NCBI GenBank assembly: GCA_017482485.1
Contig: JAFUMV010000085.1
Location: forward strand, 1 to 55,148
Direction: 5' to 3'
Length of the DNA: 55,148 bases
From: Lachnospiraceae bacterium
GTDB taxonomy: Bacteria > Bacillota > Clostridia > Lachnospirales > Lachnospiraceae
Shown here: positions 16,651-24,080 of the stretch, one piece after another
How the letters are laid out: every line of letters begins with the position of its first letter
Position numbering within the stretch: position 1 is the first letter of the stretch
Made by a program: the position numbers and the translations under genes
The notes under the pieces: generated by a model
The model's input: the letters and a program-made list of their open reading frames with translations, nothing else
Told to the model about the DNA's origin: nothing
Database searches by the model: none

Positions 16651-18042
16651 TCATAAGCCTCCAAAGGAAAAGCAGGCCGGTACCATAATCAGAATCATCA
16701 CTACCACAAGCATCATCAGCATGGGGAGCAGCAGTCTGGTCTGCGCCTCTTCTCCTTTTTTCCTCGCCAGCGCTTTTCTTTCTTCAAAGGCATTTTCCGC
16801 CTCCCGGTTTAAGGCGCCCAAAAGATCACCGGTCCCTCTCCTCACATTTTGTACCAGCAAGGACGCACATTTTCTGTACTGCGGCAGCCTGCATCTGCGT
16901 CCGAAATTTTCGTAAGCCTGCAGCTCGGTCAAACCGCTTTCCATTTCCCTTACGGTTTTTAAGACCTCCTGATAGACAGGGGCAGAATCTGCTTTGTCCC
17001 CTTCTTTCGCCAGTCTCACAAACACCATGCGAATCGGCATTCCTGTCCCGGCAAGCAGCGTCAGACGTGCCAGAAAAGAGGGATATTCCGCTAACAGCTG
17101 TTCCCGGCGCTTTTCCCCTTGCCGGATCAGATCCTGTTCAAATGCTGCCTGCAGCGCAATACTGCCCGTCAGCGTAAGCCCTGCAATCCACAGCCCCCAG
17201 GCCGGTTCTGCCAACTGCCAGGAAATCTTCTGCCCATCGTATTCGTCCGGCAGAATAAAAACGCTGCTCTCTGCTTCCGTTTCCTCTTCCGCAATTTTTC
17301 TCGCAGCTTCACGCTGCAGCCTGGACGCAGCATCTGTTCCTGCCGGTACGACCCGAACCGGAAAAGTCAATATTTTTTCTTCTTCCATACAGCTTAGCTT
17401 CGCCTCCAACATCAGCAATTCTCCCGTTTCTTCCACCAGTTCATTTCGGACATGTCCTGCGCTGTCCATAATCCTGTAATTGCTGCTGCTCCATGACACC
17501 TCCACCAGACCTTTCTGCAGGGTATCCGGCAATGACAGATCCGCTGATACGGCATCAAAATCATATCCTGATTTTTCAAGCTGTTCATTCAGCTCTGCTT
17601 CTGCATCCTTAAGCAGTTGTCTGCATTCACTTTGAGACAGCTGCCTTTCAGGCACCTCTACCACAATTCCCTCAAGCACCGTCTCTCCCAGTTTCGCATT
17701 CAGCTCATAGGTCTGACTGCCGGCTCCGCTGTCCGGCCGCTCCAGCCGGTCAATTCCCTCTCCGTGACTTTGGGCAAAGGTCTGAAGCCCCAACAGCCCT
17801 GCCAGACCAAATCCTGCCGTCAGAAAGGTGAGCGTCTTTTCCCATTTCAAAATCCGGTACTCCTGATACCATTTTTTCCCCTGGGCAATGCCATATATGC
17901 CGGTCAGCACCTCCAGCCCTTTTTGGGGCTCTGTCCCCTTTTTTCGTTCCCGTTTTTCCAGCGACCGCAAGATTCTGCATGCCGGCTTATAAAAGGGACC
18001 GTGTCTGCTTTTTCCCGAAAAAACGGATTCAATAAAATCCAT
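16651..18042 (-). CDS. tadC: TadC-like inner membrane platform protein with an inserted external Ig-like region
   Basis: Has the type II secretion F domain in its C-terminal part: hydrophobic segment at about 280-298, cytoplasmic helices about 303-433 (including LLAEYPSFLARLTLLAGTGM) and a last hydrophobic segment at 436-455, as in TadC. Unlike ordinary TadC of about 300 residues, this one has 463. Between a first membrane segment (about 68-90) and the F domain lies about 190 residues predicted outside the cell. Part of it (VEVSWSSSNYRIMDSAG to FPVRVVP) resembles the atrophied bacterial Ig (aBig) domain, and a second partial LPDEYDGQKISWQL follows. The ATG at 18042 has AAGGAGG five bases upstream overlapping the tadB stop; an in-frame TTG at 18063 lacks one. 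Confidence 0.82.
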   Translation of the reverse strand: MDFIESVFSGKSRHGPFYKPACRILRSLEKRERKKGTEPQKGLEVLTGIYGIAQGKKWYQEYRILKWEKTLTFLTAGFGLAGLLGLQTFAQSHGEGIDRLERPDSGAGSQTYELNAKLGETVLEGIVVEVPERQLSQSECRQLLKDAEAELNEQLEKSGYDFDAVSADLSLPDTLQKGLVEVSWSSSNYRIMDSAGHVRNELVEETGELLMLEAKLSCMEEEKILTFPVRVVPAGTDAASRLQREAARKIAEEETEAESSVFILPDEYDGQKISWQLAEPAWGLWIAGLTLTGSIALQAAFEQDLIRQGEKRREQLLAEYPSFLARLTLLAGTGMPIRMVFVRLAKEGDKADSAPVYQEVLKTVREMESGLTELQAYENFGRRCRLPQYRKCASLLVQNVRRGTGDLLGALNREAENAFEERKALARKKGEEAQTRLLLPMLMMLVVVMILIMVPACFSFGGL

Positions 18043-18052
18043 CCAAACCTCC

Positions 18053-18820
18053 TTAAAGCTCAATGTTTATGATTTTCTCCGACAGAAATACTGCTCCCAG
18101 ATACATTCCCAGGCACAGAGTCATTACCACAACTCCAGCCAAATTATGATAAAGAATGTCAAAAAATCCTTCCGAGGTAAGCTGAAGATATCCAAACAGC
18201 AGGAAGGGAATACAGTTCATCACCTTCTGCTCATATTTCTTTGCCGCCAGCAGCGTCTGAATTTCCCGTTCCACCTCCATGCGCTGACCGGTAAGCGCAA
18301 CCGTTCTTTGGGTAATGTCTTTGAGGTTTCCTCCCTGCCGTTTGGCGATGGCAAAGCTTTCCGTAAAATCCCGCACCTCTTCCACATGACTTCGCTTTCC
18401 CAGGCCTTCCAGCATTTTTTCCAGCGGGATCCGGTTATTGAGTCCCTTCCTGATCCAGGCCATTTCCTTGGCCATTTCGCAGTCTCTTCCGTGCAGCGTA
18501 CGCATTTCCCTGTCCGCCTCCAGGAACGCATTTTCTACAGAATAACCGGCCTGTATGCCGGCCGCTGCCGAAAGTACCGTGTCCTTAAACTGCAGGGCTA
18601 AACGTTCCTTTCTCCTGCGGATTGTACTCTCCCGCTCTTTTTTCAGAATCAGGTACACCACCGCCGGCCATGCCAGAAAGCCCATCCAGGACCGATAAAA
18701 CATATAAGCAAAGGCTCCCGTAACAGCAATGCTTTTGACAATTCCCCGGAAAATTTCCCGTACGGAAAGCTGATAACAGTCATAATCCACCTTTCCGACA
18801 GGATCAAAATTCTCTGCCAT
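18053..18820 (-). CDS. tadB: TadB-like inner membrane platform protein
   Basis: A type II secretion F domain protein that, with TadC, forms the membrane platform on which the TadA ATPase acts. Two hydrophobic segments lie near residues 32-60, followed by the cytoplasmic F domain (LALQFKDTVLSAAAGIQAGY, FTESFAIAKRQGGNLKDI) and two C-terminal hydrophobic segments. The ATG at 18820 follows GGAGG by nine bases and overlaps the end of tadA by 17 bases. An ATG at 18847 also has an upstream AAGGAG and would add nine residues; the more conserved part begins after both. Confidence 0.87.
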   Translation of the reverse strand: MAENFDPVGKVDYDCYQLSVREIFRGIVKSIAVTGAFAYMFYRSWMGFLAWPAVVYLILKKERESTIRRRKERLALQFKDTVLSAAAGIQAGYSVENAFLEADREMRTLHGRDCEMAKEMAWIRKGLNNRIPLEKMLEGLGKRSHVEEVRDFTESFAIAKRQGGNLKDITQRTVALTGQRMEVEREIQTLLAAKKYEQKVMNCIPFLLFGYLQLTSEGFFDILYHNLAGVVVMTLCLGMYLGAVFLSEKIINIEL

Positions 18821-20039
18821 AACCGGCAGCCTCCAGTTTTTCGACATGCTCCAATTCTCCTTTTTTCACCAGTCTGCCGCTTACCCGCTCTCTGGTGCTG
18901 TCCGCATCCTCTTCAAACGCATAGAGGGTATTCGTCAGTATTTCGCCTTCTGAAAATCCTCTGATTTCCACAATTTCCAGCACTTTTCTCGTCTTGTCCC
19001 GAAGACGCCCCAGATGAATGAGAATATCGATTCCGGAGGCAATTTGTCTGCGTATGGCGGACAGTGGAATGTCCATCCCCATCAAAAGCATGGTCTCCAT
19101 GCGCAGCAGCATATCCTGTGCACTGTTTCCATGGCCCGTTGACATGCTGCCTGCATGTCCGGAATTATAGGCTGTCAAAAGCTCGCAGATCTCGGCGCCC
19201 CGGATTTCGCCGATGATCACCCTGGAGGGGCGCATCCGCAGACTTGTCCGGATCAAATCCCGAATGGTGACAGGAGTACAGCCTTCCATATTCACATTCC
19301 GGGTTTCCAGCGAAACCAGATTTTTGGCATATTTCAGCTGCAGCTCGGCGCTGTCCTCTATCGTGATGATTCGCTCCTCCTGGGGAATTGCCTGGGAAAG
19401 TGCGTTTAAAAAGGTGGTCTTTCCGCTTCCGGTTCCGCCGCTGATGAAAATGTTATAGCGACTCTTGACCAAAAGCTCCAGAAACTCCCGACATTCCTGA
19501 TTTAAAGAGCCCAATTGTACCAGCTTTTCCAGCGTCATTCCCTCCTCCGGAAACCGCCGAATGGTCATAATCGGTCCGTTCAATGCCACAGGCTTAAGCA
19601 CCACATTCACCCGGGAACCGTCAGAAAGTCTGGCATCCAGGATGGGCGAGGCTTCATTTACCACCCTGTTACAGCCTGCCGCAATCTGCTGAATGACATC
19701 CATCAGCCTTCCTGCGCTCTCAAATCGTCCGCCATACGCAGACAATCTGCCGTCTTTCTCCAGAAATATCTGATCCGGACCATTCACCATGATTTCCGTA
19801 ACATTCTTATCCGCCAAAATCTCCTGAAGCACATCCATTCCCCGAATCGAAGAAAACAGCTCTTTGCCAAGCGCTCTTCTGGCTGCCACATCCAGCCTGC
19901 CGGCACAGCCCGGACTGCGCAGCTTTTCATCGATGATCTGGCGTACCTGCTCATCGGAAAAATCCTGTCCGCAATCCAGCTCTGCCAGAATCTCCTGTTT
20001 CAGAAAGGCTCTGTACGCTTCATACTCTTTCCGATTCAT
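18804..20039 (-). CDS. tadA: TadA/CpaF secretion ATPase
   Basis: The 411-residue ATPase that powers Tad pilus assembly, a cytoplasmic hexamer of the VirB11/CpaF class. Walker A is GGTGSGKTTF at residues 201-210. The Asp box is IEDSAELQL near 227. Walker B lies in VIIGEIRG at 274-281, and the His box in HAGSMSTGHGN at 295-305. The N-terminal domain before residue 190 is the usual CpaF type with EIMVNGPDQIFLEKDG. Its start overlaps the end of the tadZ-like gene by 20 bases and has only a weak ribosome binding site, so translation is probably coupled. Confidence 0.95.
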   Translation of the reverse strand: MNRKEYEAYRAFLKQEILAELDCGQDFSDEQVRQIIDEKLRSPGCAGRLDVAARRALGKELFSSIRGMDVLQEILADKNVTEIMVNGPDQIFLEKDGRLSAYGGRFESAGRLMDVIQQIAAGCNRVVNEASPILDARLSDGSRVNVVLKPVALNGPIMTIRRFPEEGMTLEKLVQLGSLNQECREFLELLVKSRYNIFISGGTGSGKTTFLNALSQAIPQEERIITIEDSAELQLKYAKNLVSLETRNVNMEGCTPVTIRDLIRTSLRMRPSRVIIGEIRGAEICELLTAYNSGHAGSMSTGHGNSAQDMLLRMETMLLMGMDIPLSAIRRQIASGIDILIHLGRLRDKTRKVLEIVEIRGFSEGEILTNTLYAFEEDADSTRERVSGRLVKKGELEHVEKLEAAGYGREF

Positions 20040-21027
20040 CTTCCATCAGCATCCTCTCTGTGAACTCTGCCAGCTCACTTCCCGTCAGATGATTCAGATC
20101 TCTGGGAAGTTTTGTAAATATCGGCAGCCGTATCTCCTTTGTTTTTTCCAGGACATCCCTGCAGTCCGCCTTTTCCAGAAGCTGCCGGTACTGGGCAAGT
20201 TTGGCCAGAGCAAAGCTGTCTTCCCGCAATATGGTATATACGCTGCTGCATCTCTGCAGAATCTCAAACAATCCCTGCACGCCGTCCGAAAGATCCAGAA
20301 TCACATAGTCGTACCGGCTTTTTGTCAGGTTCTCCAGAAATCTGATCCATTCCCCGGTTTCCATCCGATAAATGTCAAATCCGGATACCGACGGCCCAAT
20401 CATGTCCATTCCATTCACCTGCTCCACATTCTGATACAGACGATTCAGAAAAGCCTCCGAAGACTCCTGCAGATAGTACAGCAAGTCGGAAAAATCTGAC
20501 TCAAAGCTTCTGTCCAACATTCCCGAAAGGCCGGAAAAGCACTCAAAATTCAAATACAGTACCCGGTGATTACAGGCCAAAAGCTGCCCCAGCGCAAATG
20601 AAAAGGTGGTTTGAAGACACCGCCCAATCGGTGTATAGATTCCCAGAAACCGAACAAAATGATCTGCCTTTGTGGCTGCCGGAAAGCTGACCATTCCTCC
20701 CTGTGCCGCAATTTCCATAATTTTTTTCATAATTTTGGTAACACCGGAATATTTACTGATTCCGGGAAGATCCGGTCTGACCTCCCCTTCCTTATCCCAT
20801 AACAGCAAAATTCCTGATGTCTGACAGCGCTCTATCTCCGCATAAAAGGCTGTCTGCGCGATTGCCAGAAGCTCTACAGGACGCTCCTTAAGGCATTCCT
20901 CCAGCTTCTGCGTGCTCGTAAAGGTACAGATTTCAAAGGGGAAATCCTCCCTGTGACTGAGCACGTCCATCAGCCGATATGCATACTCCTGCTCAGGGTC
21001 ACATATCGCCAGTCTGTTTCTCTTCAA
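20020..21027 (-). CDS. TadZ/CpaE-like ParA-family protein with a degenerate P-loop
   Basis: A 335-residue protein, first gene of the Tad operon. TadZ places the pilus machine at its site in the cell. Residues 1 to about 100 look like a receiver-type domain (MKRNRLAICDPEQEYAYRLM). The ATPase domain follows from about residue 125. The expected deviant Walker A is replaced by GIYTPIGRCLQTTFSFALG, which lacks the signature Lys, while the later core DYVILDLSDG resembles the ParA Walker B. It may therefore bind nucleotide weakly or not at all. The start is a TTG with GAGGAGG seven bases upstream. The last codons overlap tadA. Confidence 0.8.
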   Translation of the reverse strand: MKRNRLAICDPEQEYAYRLMDVLSHREDFPFEICTFTSTQKLEECLKERPVELLAIAQTAFYAEIERCQTSGILLLWDKEGEVRPDLPGISKYSGVTKIMKKIMEIAAQGGMVSFPAATKADHFVRFLGIYTPIGRCLQTTFSFALGQLLACNHRVLYLNFECFSGLSGMLDRSFESDFSDLLYYLQESSEAFLNRLYQNVEQVNGMDMIGPSVSGFDIYRMETGEWIRFLENLTKSRYDYVILDLSDGVQGLFEILQRCSSVYTILREDSFALAKLAQYRQLLEKADCRDVLEKTKEIRLPIFTKLPRDLNHLTGSELAEFTERMLMEDESERV

Positions 21028-21201
21028 TTGTATGCCTCCTCAACTGGATAAAATAGGATGTCAGCTGTCCTTCCTCCACACGACAGCCGTCAAAGAAATT
21101 TGTCACAGCAGCCATTTCTGCCGTTTCAGAATTTCAGAAGAAAAAGATTTCAGAAAAAACTTTCCGAAAGACTACGTTCCATCCGTCAGATGGTAAGACG
21201 A

Positions 21202-21207
21202 ATTATA
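21202..21207 (-). promoter_or_regulatory. candidate -10 box of the Tad operon
   Basis: A perfect TATAAT on the minus strand, 175 bases before the TTG start of the tadZ-like gene. The -35 region at 17-18 bases is poor (CTGGAC), so activation by a regulator is possible. The leader would be about 165 bases. Confidence 0.35.
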
Positions 21208-21291
21208 AAGCGCAGTCCTGCGGAAGTCCAGAAGAATTTTCAGTTTTGAAATATTTTCAGTAAAAATAGACAATTTTTTTTAAAAATTTTC

Positions 21292-21495
21292 TCACAGGAA
21301 GTAGAAACGAAGTCCATACAGCAGTGCCACACCCGGCAGGCCAAGAAAGCCTGTAGTACAGAAACTGAGAGGATTCATCCCCACAGTTGCCTGCCATCCC
21401 TGACCTGTGATCAGCGTATTGATGAAGTGGATAATGATCATCCCGAACACCGCCCGCAGCATGAAATTTAAAAATATTTCTGTCCAGCTTCTCAT
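21292..21495 (-). CDS. BofA-family membrane protein
   Basis: A 67-residue membrane protein matching BofA, which in Bacillus helps hold the SpoIVFB protease inactive until the forespore signals pro-sigma-K processing. The C-terminal family core GMNPLSFCTTGFLGLPGVAL followed by LYGLRF is present, preceded by one long hydrophobic helix (FMLRAVFGMIIIHFIN). The ATG at 21495 has GGAGAGG just upstream; ATGs further back have none. The protein is shorter than Bacillus BofA (about 87 residues) at the N-terminus. It suggests a spore-forming ancestry but does not prove sporulation. Confidence 0.85.
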   Translation of the reverse strand: MRSWTEIFLNFMLRAVFGMIIIHFINTLITGQGWQATVGMNPLSFCTTGFLGLPGVALLYGLRFYFL

Positions 21496-21715
21496 GTAAG
21501 CCTCTCCGGATATTTTCATTACTACTGTATGTCTGATTTTTCCGGTTTATGTCCCTGAAAAAAATATTCCGCATACGAAATATGAAGTATATTTTTGCCA
21601 TTTTTGCCTATACTTTACTATATCACCGGTCGATGGAATCGTCCCAGCCGACATAACTGTTTCATCGCCCGGTGTTCCCCCAAACAGTCAACATGAATTT
21701 TTCAGGAGGTGTCCC

Positions 21716-22036
21716 ATGAGATCCGTCTTCAGAATCGGTCGTCGTCCCCAGGATAATGATGTTCCCCTTACTTATGAAGATCGCCTGCGCCTCGACCTTA
21801 AGCTGGCCAAGTGGGAACTGGAAAATGCCTATGCAGGATTTGATTATGTCACCGATCCGGATCTGGTGGACTGCTATATTTTCCAGCTCAACGCGGCCAT
21901 GAAACGATATAAATACCTGCTGAACCGTTTTAATGCCCTGCAAAAAGAAACGCTCCCGGCCGATGCCGAAATTTTGCATGCCGCCCTTCCTGCATCGGAA
22001 CCGGCCCTTCAGCCGCTTACCGTCACAGACGCATAA
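21716..22036 (+). CDS. YaaL/DUF2508-family protein
   Basis: A 106-residue soluble protein. The core LRLDLKLAKWELENAYAGF with YVTDPDLVDCYIFQLNAA and KRYKYLLNRF matches DUF2508, known as YaaL in Bacillus. No biochemical role is established. In many Firmicutes yaaL and bofA lie together on one strand downstream of recR; here they are adjacent but divergent and recR is absent. AGGAGG precedes the ATG. A bidirectional terminator follows. Confidence 0.85.
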   Translation: MRSVFRIGRRPQDNDVPLTYEDRLRLDLKLAKWELENAYAGFDYVTDPDLVDCYIFQLNAAMKRYKYLLNRFNALQKETLPADAEILHAALPASEPALQPLTVTDA

Positions 22037-22086
22037 ACCGCACATATGCACGGTCATCCTGCGGCCGGACATACCACAAAACATTC

Positions 22087-22119
22087 AAAAAGGCTGCCCA
22101 CGCACGGGGACAGCCTTTT
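22087..22119. terminator. bidirectional terminator between yaaL and glgB
   Basis: AAAAGGCTG pairs with CAGCCTTTT, extended inside by CCC/GGG. It lies between two converging genes and has A and T runs at both ends. Confidence 0.8.
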
Positions 22120-22130
22120 GCAATCCATAT

Positions 22131-24044
22131 TCAAAATGTGAACACTACCGCAGCATAAGCCGGGAGATCAAAAGTAATCCGATAAGGCTTATAATCACAG
22201 GGTTCTGCTTTGGCAGTGATCTCAGCAGGAACCTCGCTGCCGCTGCCGCCGAAGCGCTCTTCTGTACTGTTTAATACCAGTTTGTATTTCTTTTTCTCCG
22301 GAACGCCCACACTGTAGCCTTCCCGGGCTACGGGCGTCATGTTCAGAATAAACAGCAGATTCTTTTTGCCGCTTTCGCCCTTACGGATAAAACTGTAAAT
22401 GCTTCTGTCTGTATCATCCGCATTGATCCATTCAAAGCCGGCCCAGTCATTATCGATCTGGTACATGCAGGGATATTTGCGGTACATGGAAAGCAGTTCC
22501 TTCACATATTCCTTCATTCCCTTATTCAGATCGTTTTCCAGTAAAAACCAGTCAAGTTCTCTATCTTCGCTCCACTCTCTTTCCTGTCCGAATTCCTGTC
22601 CCATAAACAGAAGCTTCTTCCCGGAATGCCCGAACATATATGCATAGCCCACGCGCAGGTTCGCATACTTATCCACCTGATAACCGGGCATTTTGTTCAC
22701 CATCGAACATTTCAGATGTACCACTTCATCGTGAGACAGCGGCAGAATATAGTTTTCGGAGCTGTTATAGGACATTGCAAAGGTCAGTCCATAATGATTG
22801 CTTTTGCGGAAAAGCGGATCCAGCTTCATATACTCACAGAAGTCATGCATCCATCCCATATTCCATTTGAAAGTAAAATACAGACCGCCGTCTTCAAGGG
22901 GTCCGGTTACCATAGGCCACGCCGTGGATTCCTCCGCAATGGTCATAACCCCGGGGTAGCCACCCCGGATGACGGAATTGAAATGCTTGAAAAATTCAAT
23001 TGCCTCCAGATTTTTATTTCCGCCGTATTTATTGGCAACCCACTGGCCGTCTTTCTTTCCGTAGTCCAGATAAAGCATGGAAGCCACCGCATCCACACGC
23101 AGACCGTCAATATGAAATTCTCTGATCCAGTAAAGGGCATTGGCAATCAGATAATTTTTAACCTCTGTTTTTCCATAGTTAAAAATTTTGGTTCCCCATT
23201 CAGGATGCTCTCCCAATCGGCTGTCGGGATGCTCAAACAGCGGTTCGCCATCAAACTCAGCCAGACCATAGGCATCTCTCGGGAAATGGGCAGGAACCCA
23301 GTCCAAAATCACACCGATTTTATTTTTGTGAAGGGTATTGACCAGATACGCAAAATCCTCGGGTGTTCCGTACCGGGATGTGGGCGCATAATATCCTGTC
23401 ACCTGGTAGCCCCAGGAACCGTCAAAAGGATGCTCCGCAATTCCCATCAGTTCCACATGGGTATATTTTAATTCTTTCAAATATGCGACGATTTTTTCCG
23501 CAAACTCTCTGTAATTATAAAAACCGGGCTTCTGATCAGGATGCCTCATCCAGGAACCGATGTGACATTCGTAAATTGCCAGGGGTTCCTTTTTTACATC
23601 TTTGCTTTCGCGGTCGGCCATCCATTTGCTGTCAGTCCATTTAAATCCGGTAATGTCCGTGGTGACAGATGCGGTTCCCGGACGCAGCTCAGCATAATTT
23701 GCAAAGGGATCCGCCTTATAAAGCTTTCTGCCATCATGAGTTGTGATCACAAACTTATAAAGCTCTCCCAGTCCTACTTCCGGAATAAATACCTGATAAA
23801 TACCGCCGGGCCCCAGCTTTTTCATGGGATGGGCTGTTTCACTCCAGTTATTAAAGCTGCCCATTACATGGACGCCGGCAGCATGCGGTGCCCACACCGC
23901 AAAGGACATTCCTTCCTTTCCGTCTTCCGTTGACAGATGTGCGCCCAGCTTTTTATAAATTTCATAATGCGTTCCCTGGGCAAACAGATACTGGTCTGTT
24001 TCAGAAATAAATACTTTTTCAGGTGCCTTCTTTTCCTTGGCCAT
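22131..24044 (-). CDS. glgB: 1,4-alpha-glucan branching enzyme
   Basis: Adds alpha-1,6 branches to glycogen in the cytoplasm. The 637-residue protein has an N-terminal CBM48-type domain (FAVWAPHAAGVHVMGSFNNW near residue 50), the GH13 barrel and an all-beta C-terminal domain. Catalytic residues are the Asp in DGLRVDAVASML, the Glu in TIAEESTAWP and the transition-state Asp in LSHDEVVH. GYQVTGYYAPTSRYGTP is the usual first conserved region. The length fits the shorter GlgB class without the extra N1 module. It lies 36 bases after the TPR protein gene on the same strand; glgA, glgC and glgP are not in the window. Confidence 0.95.
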   Translation of the reverse strand: MAKEKKAPEKVFISETDQYLFAQGTHYEIYKKLGAHLSTEDGKEGMSFAVWAPHAAGVHVMGSFNNWSETAHPMKKLGPGGIYQVFIPEVGLGELYKFVITTHDGRKLYKADPFANYAELRPGTASVTTDITGFKWTDSKWMADRESKDVKKEPLAIYECHIGSWMRHPDQKPGFYNYREFAEKIVAYLKELKYTHVELMGIAEHPFDGSWGYQVTGYYAPTSRYGTPEDFAYLVNTLHKNKIGVILDWVPAHFPRDAYGLAEFDGEPLFEHPDSRLGEHPEWGTKIFNYGKTEVKNYLIANALYWIREFHIDGLRVDAVASMLYLDYGKKDGQWVANKYGGNKNLEAIEFFKHFNSVIRGGYPGVMTIAEESTAWPMVTGPLEDGGLYFTFKWNMGWMHDFCEYMKLDPLFRKSNHYGLTFAMSYNSSENYILPLSHDEVVHLKCSMVNKMPGYQVDKYANLRVGYAYMFGHSGKKLLFMGQEFGQEREWSEDRELDWFLLENDLNKGMKEYVKELLSMYRKYPCMYQIDNDWAGFEWINADDTDRSIYSFIRKGESGKKNLLFILNMTPVAREGYSVGVPEKKKYKLVLNSTEERFGGSGSEVPAEITAKAEPCDYKPYRITFDLPAYAAVVFTF

Positions 24045-24080
24045 GATTAAATCCCCCCGTATTTCAGATTCATTTTATCC

